A DNA stretch of 64,000 nt from Cyanoderma ruficeps (taxonomy: Eukaryota > Chordata > Aves > Passeriformes > Timaliidae), in NCBI GenBank assembly GCA_008694505.1, contig VZDJ01000064.1, positions 62,001 through 126,000 of the forward strand, given 5' to 3'. This document shows, piece after piece, positions 36,201 to 49,600 of the stretch. The notes under the pieces are model-generated. The model ran no database searches. It saw only the letters and a list, made by a program, of their open reading frames with translations, and had not been told where the DNA came from. The stretch's first letter is position 1. The number at the start of each line of letters is the position of its first letter. The position numbers and the translations under genes were made by a program.

Positions 36201-39200
36201 TCACACGCTAGAATTATTTCACTTTAGCAATGCTCCAGTGACTCACAGGCTGGTGTGCAGTATATTACCCACAAAGAACTCATCTTTATTGTTTAGCTCA
36301 TATCTGTGTGGAAAACAATATAGTTTTATGCAGTCACTTTTCTGTAGTTCAGTCACACTGGTCCAATTGGATCCAAGGGCAGCCCACCCACTTCAAGATT
36401 AAAATTGGAAAAATAATTCTCCTGTTTTCATTAAAAGTTCTTCTTCCTTTAGCCACATTACAACAGCACCCATACTCAAACAATACACTCCAGATGAAGT
36501 TCTGAAGAGTTCTCTTTCTATTTTTCATATATAACAGCCTTCTGACCCCACCACAACACCAAATCCTGGCAATCCTTGCAGTTAAGATTAAAAAATAAGC
36601 ACTTAAACCCACCTCAAAAAACGGATGGGGTGATCCAGCTCCAAGTTGCAACATTGGGTTTGGAAATTACAGCAGTGAGTGGCCTGAGGAGCAGCACTTT
36701 TGTCCCTGCACTGAACAGCCCAGCCTTTGTTTGGCTCTGACACTGAGCAGGTGGGTTGCTGTGACCAGAGTCAGTCACACAAGAAGCCTGTGGTCCCCCA
36801 ATACCTGTTGGAGAGTGCTATGCAAGACCCTCCAAAGTTTCAGAGAGACCTGGGGAGAACAGCTCTCTTCATGCCCAGGGGTCAGAGCAAGGATGCCAAT
36901 TGTACTCATGAAGCTGCTGATCATCCTGAGCATGCAGAAAGACATGCAGGACTCAGCTTTCCAAGTGATTCCCTGCAGGTCAATCCTTATTGCACAGATA
37001 GACAAATCTGGCTGTGGCCACTCCCTGCCCCACAGTCCTTCTGGACAGAGCTGGGTTTGCATCACAGATCTGCACATCACACGAAGGGTCCTGAAGTGGG
37101 GAAGGGCTTGCCACACCACTCTCCAGCTACAGACCAGCACCATCCATCACACCAGCCAACAGGTTAGACTTGTGCACTTGGGGAAAAAGGGAAAAGCAAC
37201 AAAAACCCCACCACACACTGAGCAGTCTACAGCAAGAATCAAAGATTATTGCATCACATTCTTGTGCTGCACTCAGGGCTTTTTTGGCCTGAGCTCTCTT
37301 CCTGACCTCATCTACCATGACTATCCTCCAAGTTCTGTCTCAGAGCTCATTTCCTCATGGGAGCTTAACAGTCAGAACTACAGCTACACATGCACGTTAA
37401 AAAAATGAAATATGCACACACTGTCCAAGTAAGCTCTCAAAGAACAAACTTCCAGTTGGTTTACTTATCTAGTTCCAGCAATCTACTTTTATTCCAGCCT
37501 GTTGCTCTTACCTTCAATATATTGATTGTTTTGCAAAGCAGAATGTCAGATATGACTTCCCAACACAGGATCTGTCACAGGAGGCCTCTGGTGGAGGCTT
37601 CTCTGGGCTCCTGGAAGATGAAATATATTTTTTGAGAAACTCCATCTCTTTCTAGATGTCAAGTGCTGAATGCTTTTAATATTACATGCTTAATTGAAAA
37701 CACCTTTACACCCGCTCATGAGTGAGTTGGGTATACTAATCCTAAACACAAAATGTGTCCTCTCAAAGTTTTAAATAATCAGTGTTAACATTTACATTTA
37801 AACATTCCAACTGCAACAAATACTTAGTTTAGAAACTGTTGCAAGTGTGTATCACATAGAAAGATAAAATACATCTGTAACATGTCCATAAGGACACACA
37901 ATAAAGAAAGCAATAAGACTCAGCTTCCACCATTAATAAATTTGTATTTAAAGAAAAAATGAGATTTTCCTTTTTCCCTTCAGGAAGAGCCGATACTAAC
38001 TTCAGTAATTTGGTTTCCAGATAACAGATAGGAAACCATTTCTCTCAGACAGATGAAAGGATTTAGGTAACACTGTATATACAATTAGAATTCACAACTG
38101 TTTGTATCACTGGCAGTTCCTCTGGGCGCTGGGAAAGATTAGGCTTGATTAAATTGCAGACAGTGCAAGTTTATTTATAAACTCAGTTATGAAACTCACA
38201 ATAAAAACCTATTTGAGGAAAATCTCAGAATTTGTTGTAAAACTTCTGAACTAAGTTTCCCAGTTATTTTCAACCTAAAACTCCATTGTGTTAATGTGGG
38301 CTGAGAAATAAATGTAAGTCCCTTGAAAGTATTAGACGGAGACATAAGAAGAAGAAATTACTTCAGTTCAAGATTCTGAAGTAGATATTTCACTGTCTAT
38401 TTGGAGAAAACAGAGATTTCAGATGAGTTTGTCACATGGTAATGATCTATTCAGTTCAACTGCCATTTATTTTCAGCATTAATTACTCACAAGCAGATGC
38501 ATTTTGTCATGACAAGATTTTGCTATTGTGAAAACATTTCCTGGGCAGTTTGGAGGTCCTGGCATATTCTAAACCATATGCCCAGAAGGCTGATTCAAAA
38601 ATTGAAATTCTAAGGAAACAACCCCCCAGCAATGTATTTCAACAAAGAAACTGGAGGTCAGAGAGGGAAGGACACATGTTTAGCAGAAGGTTCCTTTTGG
38701 TCCATCCTTTTCTCGAGAAATGTCCAGGTCTATCAGACAACCAGCTATTCCTACTCCTCATGGGGACAATTAAGGTACTTATTACTGACAAAATAGGTTA
38801 TACACCTAATCTAACAATACTGAATAAGGATTTGAATGTTGTGTAAGAGTTTACAGTCAATCCTTAAGAAGCTGAATTTAAACTTTTCAACCCACTCCCC
38901 AGAATACTTTATAGGGAGGAGTACATTCAGCCATTTTTTAGATTTCAAGCCTGTCAAAGAAGCATCTGATTTGTATAAGGGTTTAACCCACTTATTACAC
39001 CATGCTGCTGAGAGAAGAAAGTAGATTATGTTCCTAGAAGAGTTCAGACAGTCCAAAAGCAAGCATTTCTTTTCAGGAACTTGGATTTAGATGCATTACA
39101 GAAGACCTTCAAAAAGTAGGTAAAAGAATAGCAAGCTTTTGCTGCTAACTTGGCATGTGAGAACAACAAAAACCCCAAAACAATTAAAATTACAAGTCAG

Positions 39201-39221
39201 AGCATGAAATATTCCCTCCTT

Positions 39222-39224
<3 letters not shown>

Positions 39225-39264
<40 letters not shown>
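39225..39264. repeat. Poly-T homopolymer, 40 bases
   Basis: An uninterrupted run of 40 T. No retroelement body recognised on either side. Confidence 0.95.
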
Positions 39265-39266
<2 letters not shown>

Positions 39267-40521
39267 ATTGTCTCAGTTTGTCTAGGCTTTGAAAATGTCC
39301 TACACTGCCTGTGTGCCAGGGAAATTGCCTTTCCAACCCACAACTCTAAGCACTTTTTTATGTGAAATACACTGCTGAGTTAGCCTTCACCCCTCAGGTC
39401 TAATCATAAATTATACTGCCAGGCAGATTTTGTAAAAGCATTTAGCACTGATTTAGCCATGGAGATTGAAAATAGAATACCACAAAGGAAAAATGCAGTT
39501 ATTGATGGAATACTCTCTTACTTGAGCCACGTTAAGGTTCTCTAACACAAATCCTGTTATAGTCACCTAGGCAAAAGACAAAACTCAGCCCTTCAGGGCT
39601 TTTCACAGTGTAACAGAAGCTGAAGAACTGAATTAGCAAAAACACCTTGAAAGCAATAAAGGGGCTTGCATACTGTAAAGCTAATTGGCAAGATGTGTGC
39701 ACTGTAATTGCCAGAATGGGAAATGCTCTGAGGTGGGTTAAACTGCCATGTGATGCCCAAAGTCCCAGGTTAATGCATTAGCATGCCAAACAGAGTAAGA
39801 TTCTAAGTGAAAGTCAAAGTTTTCAGTCGGCTTGGGATGTTTTCTGAGCCAACCACCTCATTCTCCTTAACAGACACATCTCATAGCAAAGAAAGTAAAG
39901 CATCCTTCCTGACTTTCATTTTTGCAATGCAAACATTATTCACATAGTAGAATGTAAGAATATGCTTCTTTTATAATTATGCTAACTTACATAATAAATA
40001 TACAAATGGCCTGGGTTTTGTGTCTACAGCAATTAATCTGTGTTTTGCAGGATTAGAGATTTAGAGTGGGCCACTTAAAAAAACCCAAAACACAAACAAC
40101 CCTTTTGAGAGAAAAGGTGTTTTTTGCAATGGAAGCTCTGCAAGTTGGATTTCAATGCTTCTAACATCTACTTTCTGAAAAATACCATTCACAAAGCTGA
40201 AAATAATCCATTATTCTTCAACTGCAGCGATCAGTGAGAGCTGACAAATGTTTGAAACTAATCTAAAAATAAAATTCAAAATGTATTCAATTCTGGGAGT
40301 GCTGCACTACTTACATTAGAACATACAGAGAAAATACACTCTCTAATCCCATAGAGTTAAAAGAAAGTCACATATGAAAAATATGTACAGCACTTTGAAA
40401 AGATGTCTTTCCTAGTGTAGTAAATGGCATTCAGCTATGAGACACCTTGCTAATTGAAAACAACCTGTTAGTGACCTTTAAGTTCAACATTAATTCACTC
40501 TGTTGGTCGCTGTCTTCTCCC

Positions 40522-40612
40522 CCACCAAAAAAAACCCAAACAAACAANNNNNAACCCAAAAAAACCCCAAAACAAAACACCCCAAAAAACCCCAAAAAAC
40601 AAAAACAAAATT
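40522..40612. repeat. A/C-rich low-complexity tract with a 5-N gap
   Basis: Degenerate units of the CCCAAAA/CAAAA type run through the tract, interrupted by five N at 40548-40552. Composition resembles the tract at 3342-3450. Some units look like CCCCAAAA steps, but they are too irregular to call telomeric. Confidence 0.85.
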
Positions 40613-40937
40613 AAGTTTATCATGTGTGGGTTGAATTGATTTTCCTGTTCTGTTTCACTGTCACTTCAATTCAGACTTCTCAATTCCTGTCTAGCTTTTT
40701 TCTGTAGAGAGTTAATATTACATCTGGCAAAAAAACCCCAGGCAGAATACTTGTATTTACCACTCCCTCCCCTGTCACTCACCTCTCCCCCATGAACTGC
40801 AATCTACAGGCTCTCCATTTGCCACCATTGTGGCTACTATCCCAACAGCAAGGGAAAACTTCTTTTATCTTCTAATGCAATCTTTTGGCAAGTCAAGGAT
40901 AAGTCCTTACACAAGAAGCTGATGCCTGAAGTTAGAT

Positions 40938-40976
40938 TTCTGTTTTAAGTAGGAAGCTTCTGTTTAAGTAGGAAGG
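40938..40976. repeat. Tandem duplication, about 20 bp, two copies
   Basis: The unit ttctgttttaagtaggaagc is followed directly by ttctgtttaagtaggaagg. The copies differ by one indel and one substitution, suggesting a fairly recent slippage event. Confidence 0.85.
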
Positions 40977-43598
40977 ATACAAACTTAATTTAAATATCCT
41001 TTATGCTGTTTATGAAAATTGGATTTAAAGCCCAGAAGTCAGTCCTGACAAAAATCAGTCGGTCCTGATTTGCCATGCTCACCAAAGATTTAAATTGCCT
41101 CCTTCAACAGCTAGTATGAGAACATTTTACCAAAGAATTAAAGCAGAATAATGGAGATCCAGTTCAGAGGTCCTTGAAAAAACAAGACCAGACAGGTTAT
41201 CATATGCTTCTGTTGGGGTGTATTGACCTTGGTGTACCAGTATAATCATAAAATGGACCACTGAACCACAATGGCAGCAAGACAAAGCAGGTAGTTAATG
41301 TTTTGCCAGCCCATGCTCTTAACACCGTGTGTCACAGACACCCATCTGTCACACAGATTTCAGCACATCTCTAGGAAGAAACAAACTTCCCCTGCACCTA
41401 TCTCCTCTTCCAAAGAGATCCTGCATTAACTTCCAGAAAATCAGTGATAAACTTTCTCAATCTCTATGCAAAGGTGTCAGTTCTTTGTAATCATCCACCT
41501 GACCCTCCAGACAAAAGTTCTGCTGCTACTGGCACACCTGGCCCTTTGCAAAACTTGCTGCCAGACTGGAGCAGCTGCAGAAGCTCACCCTGTCACTCAG
41601 CCTGCCTGTCCTGTTGGCTGCTCTTCCCCTCCACTGTTGAGATCCATAACATTTAACTACTAATAAAAGAAGCAAATATCTCCATTTTGGCTGGCATTGG
41701 AAGAACAAAGGAAAATCATGACAAACTAATGAGGGAAGCAAGACAAACTGAGGAAACACATTATGCTTTATCTGAAGATGGGAGAACGTATGGTGAAAAC
41801 AGAAAGCATTCAAGTGGATGAACTACTGGAATATAAAAAATATTAATGGCCTAAAAATGATCATGAAGATAACATATGTAATCAACTAGCCTTATAATTT
41901 ATTTTTTTTTTAAAAGAAAGATAATCAGTGTCATTCCATGTTTGGGACCCACAATCTTACTGAATAATGCTTTGCATAATTGTTTTTCTCCTGTGCAAAT
42001 ATTTACTTTGTAGTAGTGGAGGAGAAACCCATACTCTTCCATCTCTGGATTAAAGCATCACCACCAAGTTACACAAGAAGTCATGGCTAAATGGAAACAG
42101 CTGCTAGGCCACTTGCATCTCTGTTGTTTTGTAATACCCACTAGTAACTCAGAAGGATCATATCTTACATCTGCTTCTCTTCACTTCTACATCAAAGTCT
42201 TAATAGATAGCTTGTAAGAGAAGTTGTCATTGAAGCTAGGTCTTGAGGAGAGGCACAGAAAGTTGTGCTGCAGCTGCTGCAGATGTTCCTCTGTATGTTT
42301 ACTAATAGCTGCCTGCTGAGTTTTAACATATTTGGAGCCAGGATTTCCAGATGTCTCCTCCAAAATTAATACAATCAACCAGGAAGTTTACAGAAGTACG
42401 ATGATCTAAAAATTTCTCTTTTCTCACAATTTTATTTCTGATTTCTGCAGAGGAACTGTACACCACAAAACAGATTTGCTGGCCTAACATAAATATGAAC
42501 AACAACAGCATACCAAATGAAAGTGCTGCAGAAGATCCCAGATCATAAATCACCACTTCCATGTACCAGAGACAGTCCTTGATGCTGAGCAGCACTGCTC
42601 AACACTGCATGGCCTCCTTCTAGTGCTGCTCCTATGTTATCAGCACACCAAAATGGGAGTTAAGGGCTTGGCCTGACTATTATGCCCGTCACCTTTGAGG
42701 AGACATCCATAAAGTCTGGCAGTATAAATGAAATACAGATACAACACACTAAAATCTAATGAAAATTCACAACAGCATAAACTTAGAACATTTTTCTGTC
42801 CGTCCTATCCCACATCGCCCTCAAGCAAACTCATCTAGTTTGTTTTCCAAAAAAGTTGTTTAAACAAAAAAGAGAAACTAAGATATGATTCACACCCCCA
42901 AACTTTCAAGCCATGTTTTGTTATAAAATGAAACTCTGCCAAGTTCCTTTATCAAATTTATGAAATATTTTCCCCACTCCTATTGAAGAATTAATGTGCA
43001 GCCACTCTTTCTGAAGAAGAAATTAATTAAAATAAAACCAAACAAAACAGACTGTACTGAGGAATCCAGCCTCAGTGTATGCTGCATCTTATTCAAGAAC
43101 TCAAACTGTTTCCAGCCAGTAACCCACAACAGCCTCTGATTTTGATAGACCAGGCACTTACATTTCAGTGAAAATTTTGCAAAGACATACAAACACAAAA
43201 CAGGTGTGTGTATTTACAGATTTACCTCCTGCCAGAAATTTTTCTTTAAACAAAAAACTACCACTTTTCCTAATGGAACCAACATTTCTGAAGCCCTGAA
43301 AATCTAGCTGCAATTAGACAATATAAATCAAACCACAGTAATGAAACACACAGACGAACCAGTTTTCTAACCAACATAGCAAGAAGGTTTTTTTCAATGT
43401 ATTTCTAGTGATTTTTAGTATTAGTATGCAATTTATTTTCATTTGTTAGACAGTTATTGTCCCTTCCCAGAAATTTTTTTTATTCTGCTTTGGGAGGAAA
43501 AAAACACCCCCGAACCAAAACCCAACACAAAAGTATGTAAAACAAAGCAAAACAAACAAGGGAACACATATGCACTACAGCTAGAAGACATAGTCTGT

Positions 43599-43642
43599 AT
43601 GGGGAAAAGAAATCATTCATATGGGGAACAGAAATCATTCAA
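43599..43642. repeat. Tandem duplication, 22 bp, two copies
   Basis: A 22-base unit beginning atggggaa and ending aaatcattca is present twice head to tail (43599-43620 and 43621-43642), with two mismatches. Confidence 0.88.
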
Positions 43643-46600
43643 ACTTCCCTCCATCACAGGAATTAATTACATCAAACACAGACAAGACTTTCAAAATCTT
43701 TACCTAGTATGAGTGAACAAGGACACAACTCAGAACTTCCGGCCAAAATTGTCCAGCTTTGTTCACTGTTTCAGAGCAAACTAATCTGCCTAGTTTGTGC
43801 CAACAATTCCATTCTTGTCAAAGTCTGTAATACAGACCTATGAAAAACACTGACTTCATAAAGTTTCAGGTTTTAAGAAAGTTCATAGAAATTTCTCCAT
43901 CAGCTTGTTATCAGGCAGCATCAGCTGGTAAATGGCAAGTTGAAACAATTGCAAACTATTCTGGAGAACACTTCACTAAGTTAGAGAGATATTTGATAAA
44001 CGCACATTTCACAACAGTCCTGGCTCAAAATCCTTTTTCAAACAAGCACAGTGTACTTGTTATTGACCAACATTCAAACTGTTACTATAGGAGCTTATCC
44101 ATCAGCCTCCCATCAGCTCTGCATCTCTCTATTTTCTTTCTGTTTCTCAGCTAAAAGCCATCTTGAAAATGTGAGGAGGATAGCAGTAAGGCTTTGAACT
44201 GGGGAAGAACAGACTCTGCAATGAATTAGTGTTTTCTCATTAACCTTGGGATAAGACAAACCAACAAACCCATCACTCACTTTTAGGAAGAACATCTTGT
44301 AACTTACAGATCAAACTTCACTGTCCCCACTTCAGTGGTACATCACCACAACCAAAATGGTTGCTCTCACTAAAGGTACAGTAGCACCCTCTTTTTAGAT
44401 AAAGAACTACAGATTGTCTCTCAGACCTAAAAATGTTGTTTGAATACTAGTTGTTTTTATAACATGTAAATTTCAGCTTAGAACAACAAAGAACTGTATG
44501 AAGCAAGTCTGCATTTCAAAAGTGGCAGCTATGGGTAAACAAAATACTGTGCTAGAATACTGCAGTGACAGAAGCTACATAATTTAAAGTTTCTACAACA
44601 TTGCAAACTCTGGAGTATATTCCTACAGTGCCTGAAAAGAAGCAGAAGTTAAGCAGTATGGAATGGTTTTCTCTGAATATAGCTGTAGAAAAGCTTTCCA
44701 CTCAGCAAAGAAAGGACTGGAATCTGTTCTTGATTCACTAATATTCAGTATAATGCATAAAACTTACCAAATGTCTCTCCGATTTAGCATCTCAGGTTTT
44801 TCTTTTTTTCCTCCTGCAAAACTATAGCTCTCCTTGGCCTTTTCTACTTTAGAAAGGACAAGTCACCTACCAAGAATTGCTGTGTACCAAAAGCTGAGCT
44901 CTGCCTTGAAACAAAGGGGCACAGTTCAATTTACCTTTCAAAAGTAGCAACTAATAGCTGTTCACCTATAAATAACAGATCTATAACTGCTATCCAGCAG
45001 TAACTAACAATAATGCTAACATTTAAGAACTAAAGGTATTAATGATGATCTGGGACAATGCCTCTTATTTTATGGAAATTATAAAACCAGTATTTTAATC
45101 AGTACAGCTGCTGTCAACCCTTATTGTGTTGGCCATTGTGCACAAGTCAGCAAAATGCTTTAGCAGCTGGAAAACTGTCTAGATCTTTATCAAGAGCTGA
45201 TCAGAATAATCAGATCACAAAGACTTGTGCATCCATTTAATTAAAATAATATGTTCCTAACTGCAGCATGTACTTCATCACACTTGAGCAAACCAACTCT
45301 ATTCCATCACTGTTTAAATAACTTTTCCATGGCAAAACCATCTATTCTGTTATAATAAATTTAGACCAAATGATAAGTATTTTACTCAACAGACATTGTT
45401 CTAGACTGTGTCATGGAAATATCAGACTTAAGGCTTTGAGAAACAGAGTTCAGTCTGACTAGGTCTTTTTCTTGATCCTCAAATCAAAGAATTTAAACAA
45501 ATTAAGCTGTGAGTTGCAAACTATTTATAAATTAAAAAGTAGGAGAATATGAGCCATTCACAAAAAATTCAACAGATCTTTTCATCTCAATACACTCATG
45601 TCCCAAAGAAAAATACTGCTTTTGTTCCAAAAATAATTAGAGAACAGTAGATAAAACACTGGACTTTTTGTCATTACCCTATCTCTTTCTTGCCCTCCTC
45701 TTCTCAAAGACTTCTGAAACATCCATAGGTATTATCTGCAACATCTCTCTCTGAGCCTCTTTTAACCCCGTAATTTATAGACTCTGGAAGTGAAAAAAAA
45801 AAAGTCTCAAATATAACAAGGTGGAAGAAATAAAGCTACTTAAAAAGTGTTTTGGAAGCAACCTTTTGCAGGTTTTTCAAATAACCTGCCAAATTCTGTT
45901 AAGTTCTGAAAGACTGTTTTAGCCAGAGGTGGATTTCAACATATACTCCACTGTTAAATGTGTAGTAGCTCTCAGTGAAGCCAACTGGAGTTTTACACCT
46001 ATCTTCAGAGCACACTGGACAGATGTGTACCTGTGTTACTGCAGATATGGAGATACCCTTCCTTGTTCAAACACAATTGCATGCACACAAACAGCATATG
46101 AGCAGCTCTTGAAAAAGCCACAGCTGTTTCTCACTCCAAGGATTAAACCCAGGTGGATCATGTAACATCTCTTACAGTCGCGCTGATTATTCCAAGTTTG
46201 AACATTGCCAACATTTTAAAAATGTCTAAAAAAATTGGGCGGATTAGGCCACCCTAGTTGGAAAATCTGACAAAATACATAACTTCATATAATTCTCACT
46301 GATTTAGGCATGCTGCAAATTGCTGGGCCTATACAATAGACACTGCATCATTGCACCCTTTGCCAGCTAGGAAATGGGACTCACATACACAAACAGCTGA
46401 GAATATGGAACTGATCTATAGATTAAACTCAAGTGGAAAATGGCCTCATTTTCTCTTCACCCAAGAGTCTGCTATTCTGACTCCTGTTTCTGTTGGATAA
46501 GATTGTAAATATTCATAGAAATAATCAAAAGTCCAGCTTTATGAACCTATTTTGGAAAGTGATCCTGTTATTAAATACATTATGTTTTATAATACATTAG

Positions 46601-49600
46601 CTTCCAATGAATCAAACTGTAAAGTTCTGGGTCACACTATTTAATATATTATGTTTTGTGAATGTGAAGTCAAACTTATATAATTCCTTTGTGAAGCATG
46701 GGTATAATTACTTGAATCAATACTTATTTCATCAGCTGGCGCAGAAAACAAAGTTCCATCCTCAAAATACCACTGCACAGTTCCCAGTGTTATTAATTTC
46801 CTTTTTATTAGCATGGATAATACCACAAAAATATGCTGCTAGCTGAACCTACAAGCATGATCCTGTAAAGAAATGTGCAACTAGAGCCGATATCTATCGA
46901 AACCAAGTGAGCTCAAATGATTTCCAGCTCTTGTGATTTTATCATGAGTCATATCTAGTGTTTTCCTTGAGTCACACGTTTGGGAGCCTCAACTATACTG
47001 CCCGTAATTACATTTTATAATTTCATTACCGTGGTGCGACAGAGAGGAATCTGTCACTTTACACATATGCATCAAGACACTAAGCAGGCAGGCTACACCC
47101 TTGGTCACATGTCAGACTATTTTGTATCAAATTTTGGTGAAACAAAACCAAGACACAGTTACAAAAGTGTTTTTCACATGCTAATAGCAATTTCTGAATG
47201 AATGTGCAACAAGATGCACATACATGAATTCCAATGTGTCTTCTTTGCTGTGTAAAAATTTCACAAATAAAAGAACTCCCATTTTTTTCCTTGCAGAGAA
47301 AAACAAGTATTTCCTTATTGGACAGCTTTTGATAGCAATGGTATGCCATTCCACCCACATATAAGATGGAACAAGCCAAAAACTGCAGGGACATAGATGA
47401 AGTTAAATCTTATGGTTGGGTTATTTTTTCCTCTACCAACCAAATGAAATTAATGAGTAGTATTAGTAAGTAAACAACACGGACTGGGCCTTGGTTTTTA
47501 AAAGTTATTATTCTGTTTTGTGATTTCAAAACCATTCAAATGCTATTCAAGGTGCAAGTGGGCATGTAAGAACCAGCACTTTATAAATCAGAAAGTGAGA
47601 GAGAAAACATACAAGTGAACACATATATTTTAAAATTCAGCTCCTCTGAATACCCTTGAAATTCTTACTAAGTTTTTGAAAATCCATAAACAAATTGCCT
47701 TTCAATATCCACATAAACATCTGTAAATCTGAACCATTGTTGAGAGCAGATTCTGCTATTGCAGCACTGACCAAAACAATTTAAGTCAGTAGAGGAACAA
47801 GAAAAACAAGTTCTCCTGCCCTCAATTCCAACATGGAAAGGACTAAAACTTTCTCTCAAGTTGCACCAGAAGGAAGCAATTCTGAATCAGCAATGGATTA
47901 AGTAGATGAACCAACAGATCTCCGCCACATGAAATTGTAACAATATTTCATATTCTAACTAACTTGCCATTTAATATGGAAAACCAAAAAAATCCCAAAA
48001 ATAAATTCTCTCCACAAGACACATTCAAGCATGAATGTAAGGGTTCAACAGAGCTTAATGCAGTATGGAAATTTTGCAACAAAACCAAGGATGAGCTTCT
48101 AGAATATGCTGTCATTTGTTAAAATAAGTAAGAATGTGCTCTGGCTGCTATTCTTACAAACGTTCCCATCTGGCCTCAGCGAACAGGAGAAAAGTGATGC
48201 AATTTTCATGGCACCCACAGCCTCAAACCCAGACACTCATCACCTAGGTGTTAGCAAGCCCCTTACACAAGGCTTCTCAAATTACTGCTTCCCACCAAGA
48301 CCTGAAACTGGCTCCCTTTAACATCTGTTAATCTAATTGGTTCCTGTGAGCCCGTAACAATTAAACCTGTTGTTGCAAGGAGCAACAGGGGAAGGGGATT
48401 TTATATACCCACAGCTGGGCTGTTAGCAGAACAAATGGACTGCATCTTACTCAAGGGCTCTTACCAAAATTCAGCCGCTAAAGTGTGAGAACAAGGACAA
48501 GCCTCAGATGAAGCTGATGGCCTCGGCAGGTGGGCTGAGCTCAAGGCACTGATCAGCTGCTCTGTCACAACAGCAGTCACAAAGGGGGACAAAGGCTGCC
48601 TCATCCCTCTAGCCATCAAATACAACAAAGTTAGTGAAAGGGATGACTAGCCATGGCAAAGATGGATTGAAGAACTCATTCAAAGAGTAAACACAATTTT
48701 GGCATGATCTATTAGGAAGCTGTCAATTTTTGGCTAACCTGTAATACGAAGGAAAAGAAATGGAACTAAAGTCCTTGTTTAGATGCAAAATATTTTTTGA
48801 AAAGGGAAGTAATGCAGCAGCTGAAGAAACCAAGCTCTTTATTTATGCAAAACACTTCAGTGTATTTCAAATAGAAATAACTTTTTTTTTTTTATTCTAA
48901 GGAGAAGTGAAAATGGAACAAATATCCAGCTCAGTATCAGCCCTGGTCTCTTTTCCAGACACTTAAGAACATCTCTGTGTACTCACAGCAGACTGTCACC
49001 CTCAAAAGGAATTTTCATACATCTAGGCAATGTGAATAAAGGCTTAAAGAGCAGGAGCTATAATTTACTCAGTATCATCAACCTACAGAAGAAAAGGAAT
49101 AAAAACTTTGTCATAAGTTTTGCAGATGTCTCAGCACAAACATCTTACACTGAGAAAGCAAGTGAGAAAAGCCCTATGGTTTTCTTGCAGTGCACCAGAT
49201 TAATGAAGCTTATTTCTTGTCTTTTCTACAGTCTAGTTTTAAAATGACTGAACAAAACCCTTCTTAAAAGTGTTTTTTGCTCTGTGCTCTCTGCTGTACT
49301 TTCTACCCTAGTATTAAGCCCAAAGCAGCTGGGCACTGTGCTGAATTGAGGTGACACCATCACAATCCTTACAAGTTCCTCAGAAGCTCCTGCAACAGTC
49401 TCACACTTCACATGCCTCACACTTGGACATCCAAAAGTTTATCAGCTCCCATCTTAGGGTGTGGGAAGAACAACTGTTATTTACTTTGTGGGAGACAAAG
49501 AATTCAGCTTTCAACCTTTGTTTCTTTTCTCTCTAGCCACTGGCTTTTATTTTTTTAATCTTTTGCTTGCTATTCATCCCTTTCTTAAACTGTTCCTCTA

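Noticed and set aside
29534..43642. Possible CRISPR-like or satellite arrays among the short tandem repeats
   Set aside because: They are microsatellites or two-copy duplications without spacers, in vertebrate DNA.
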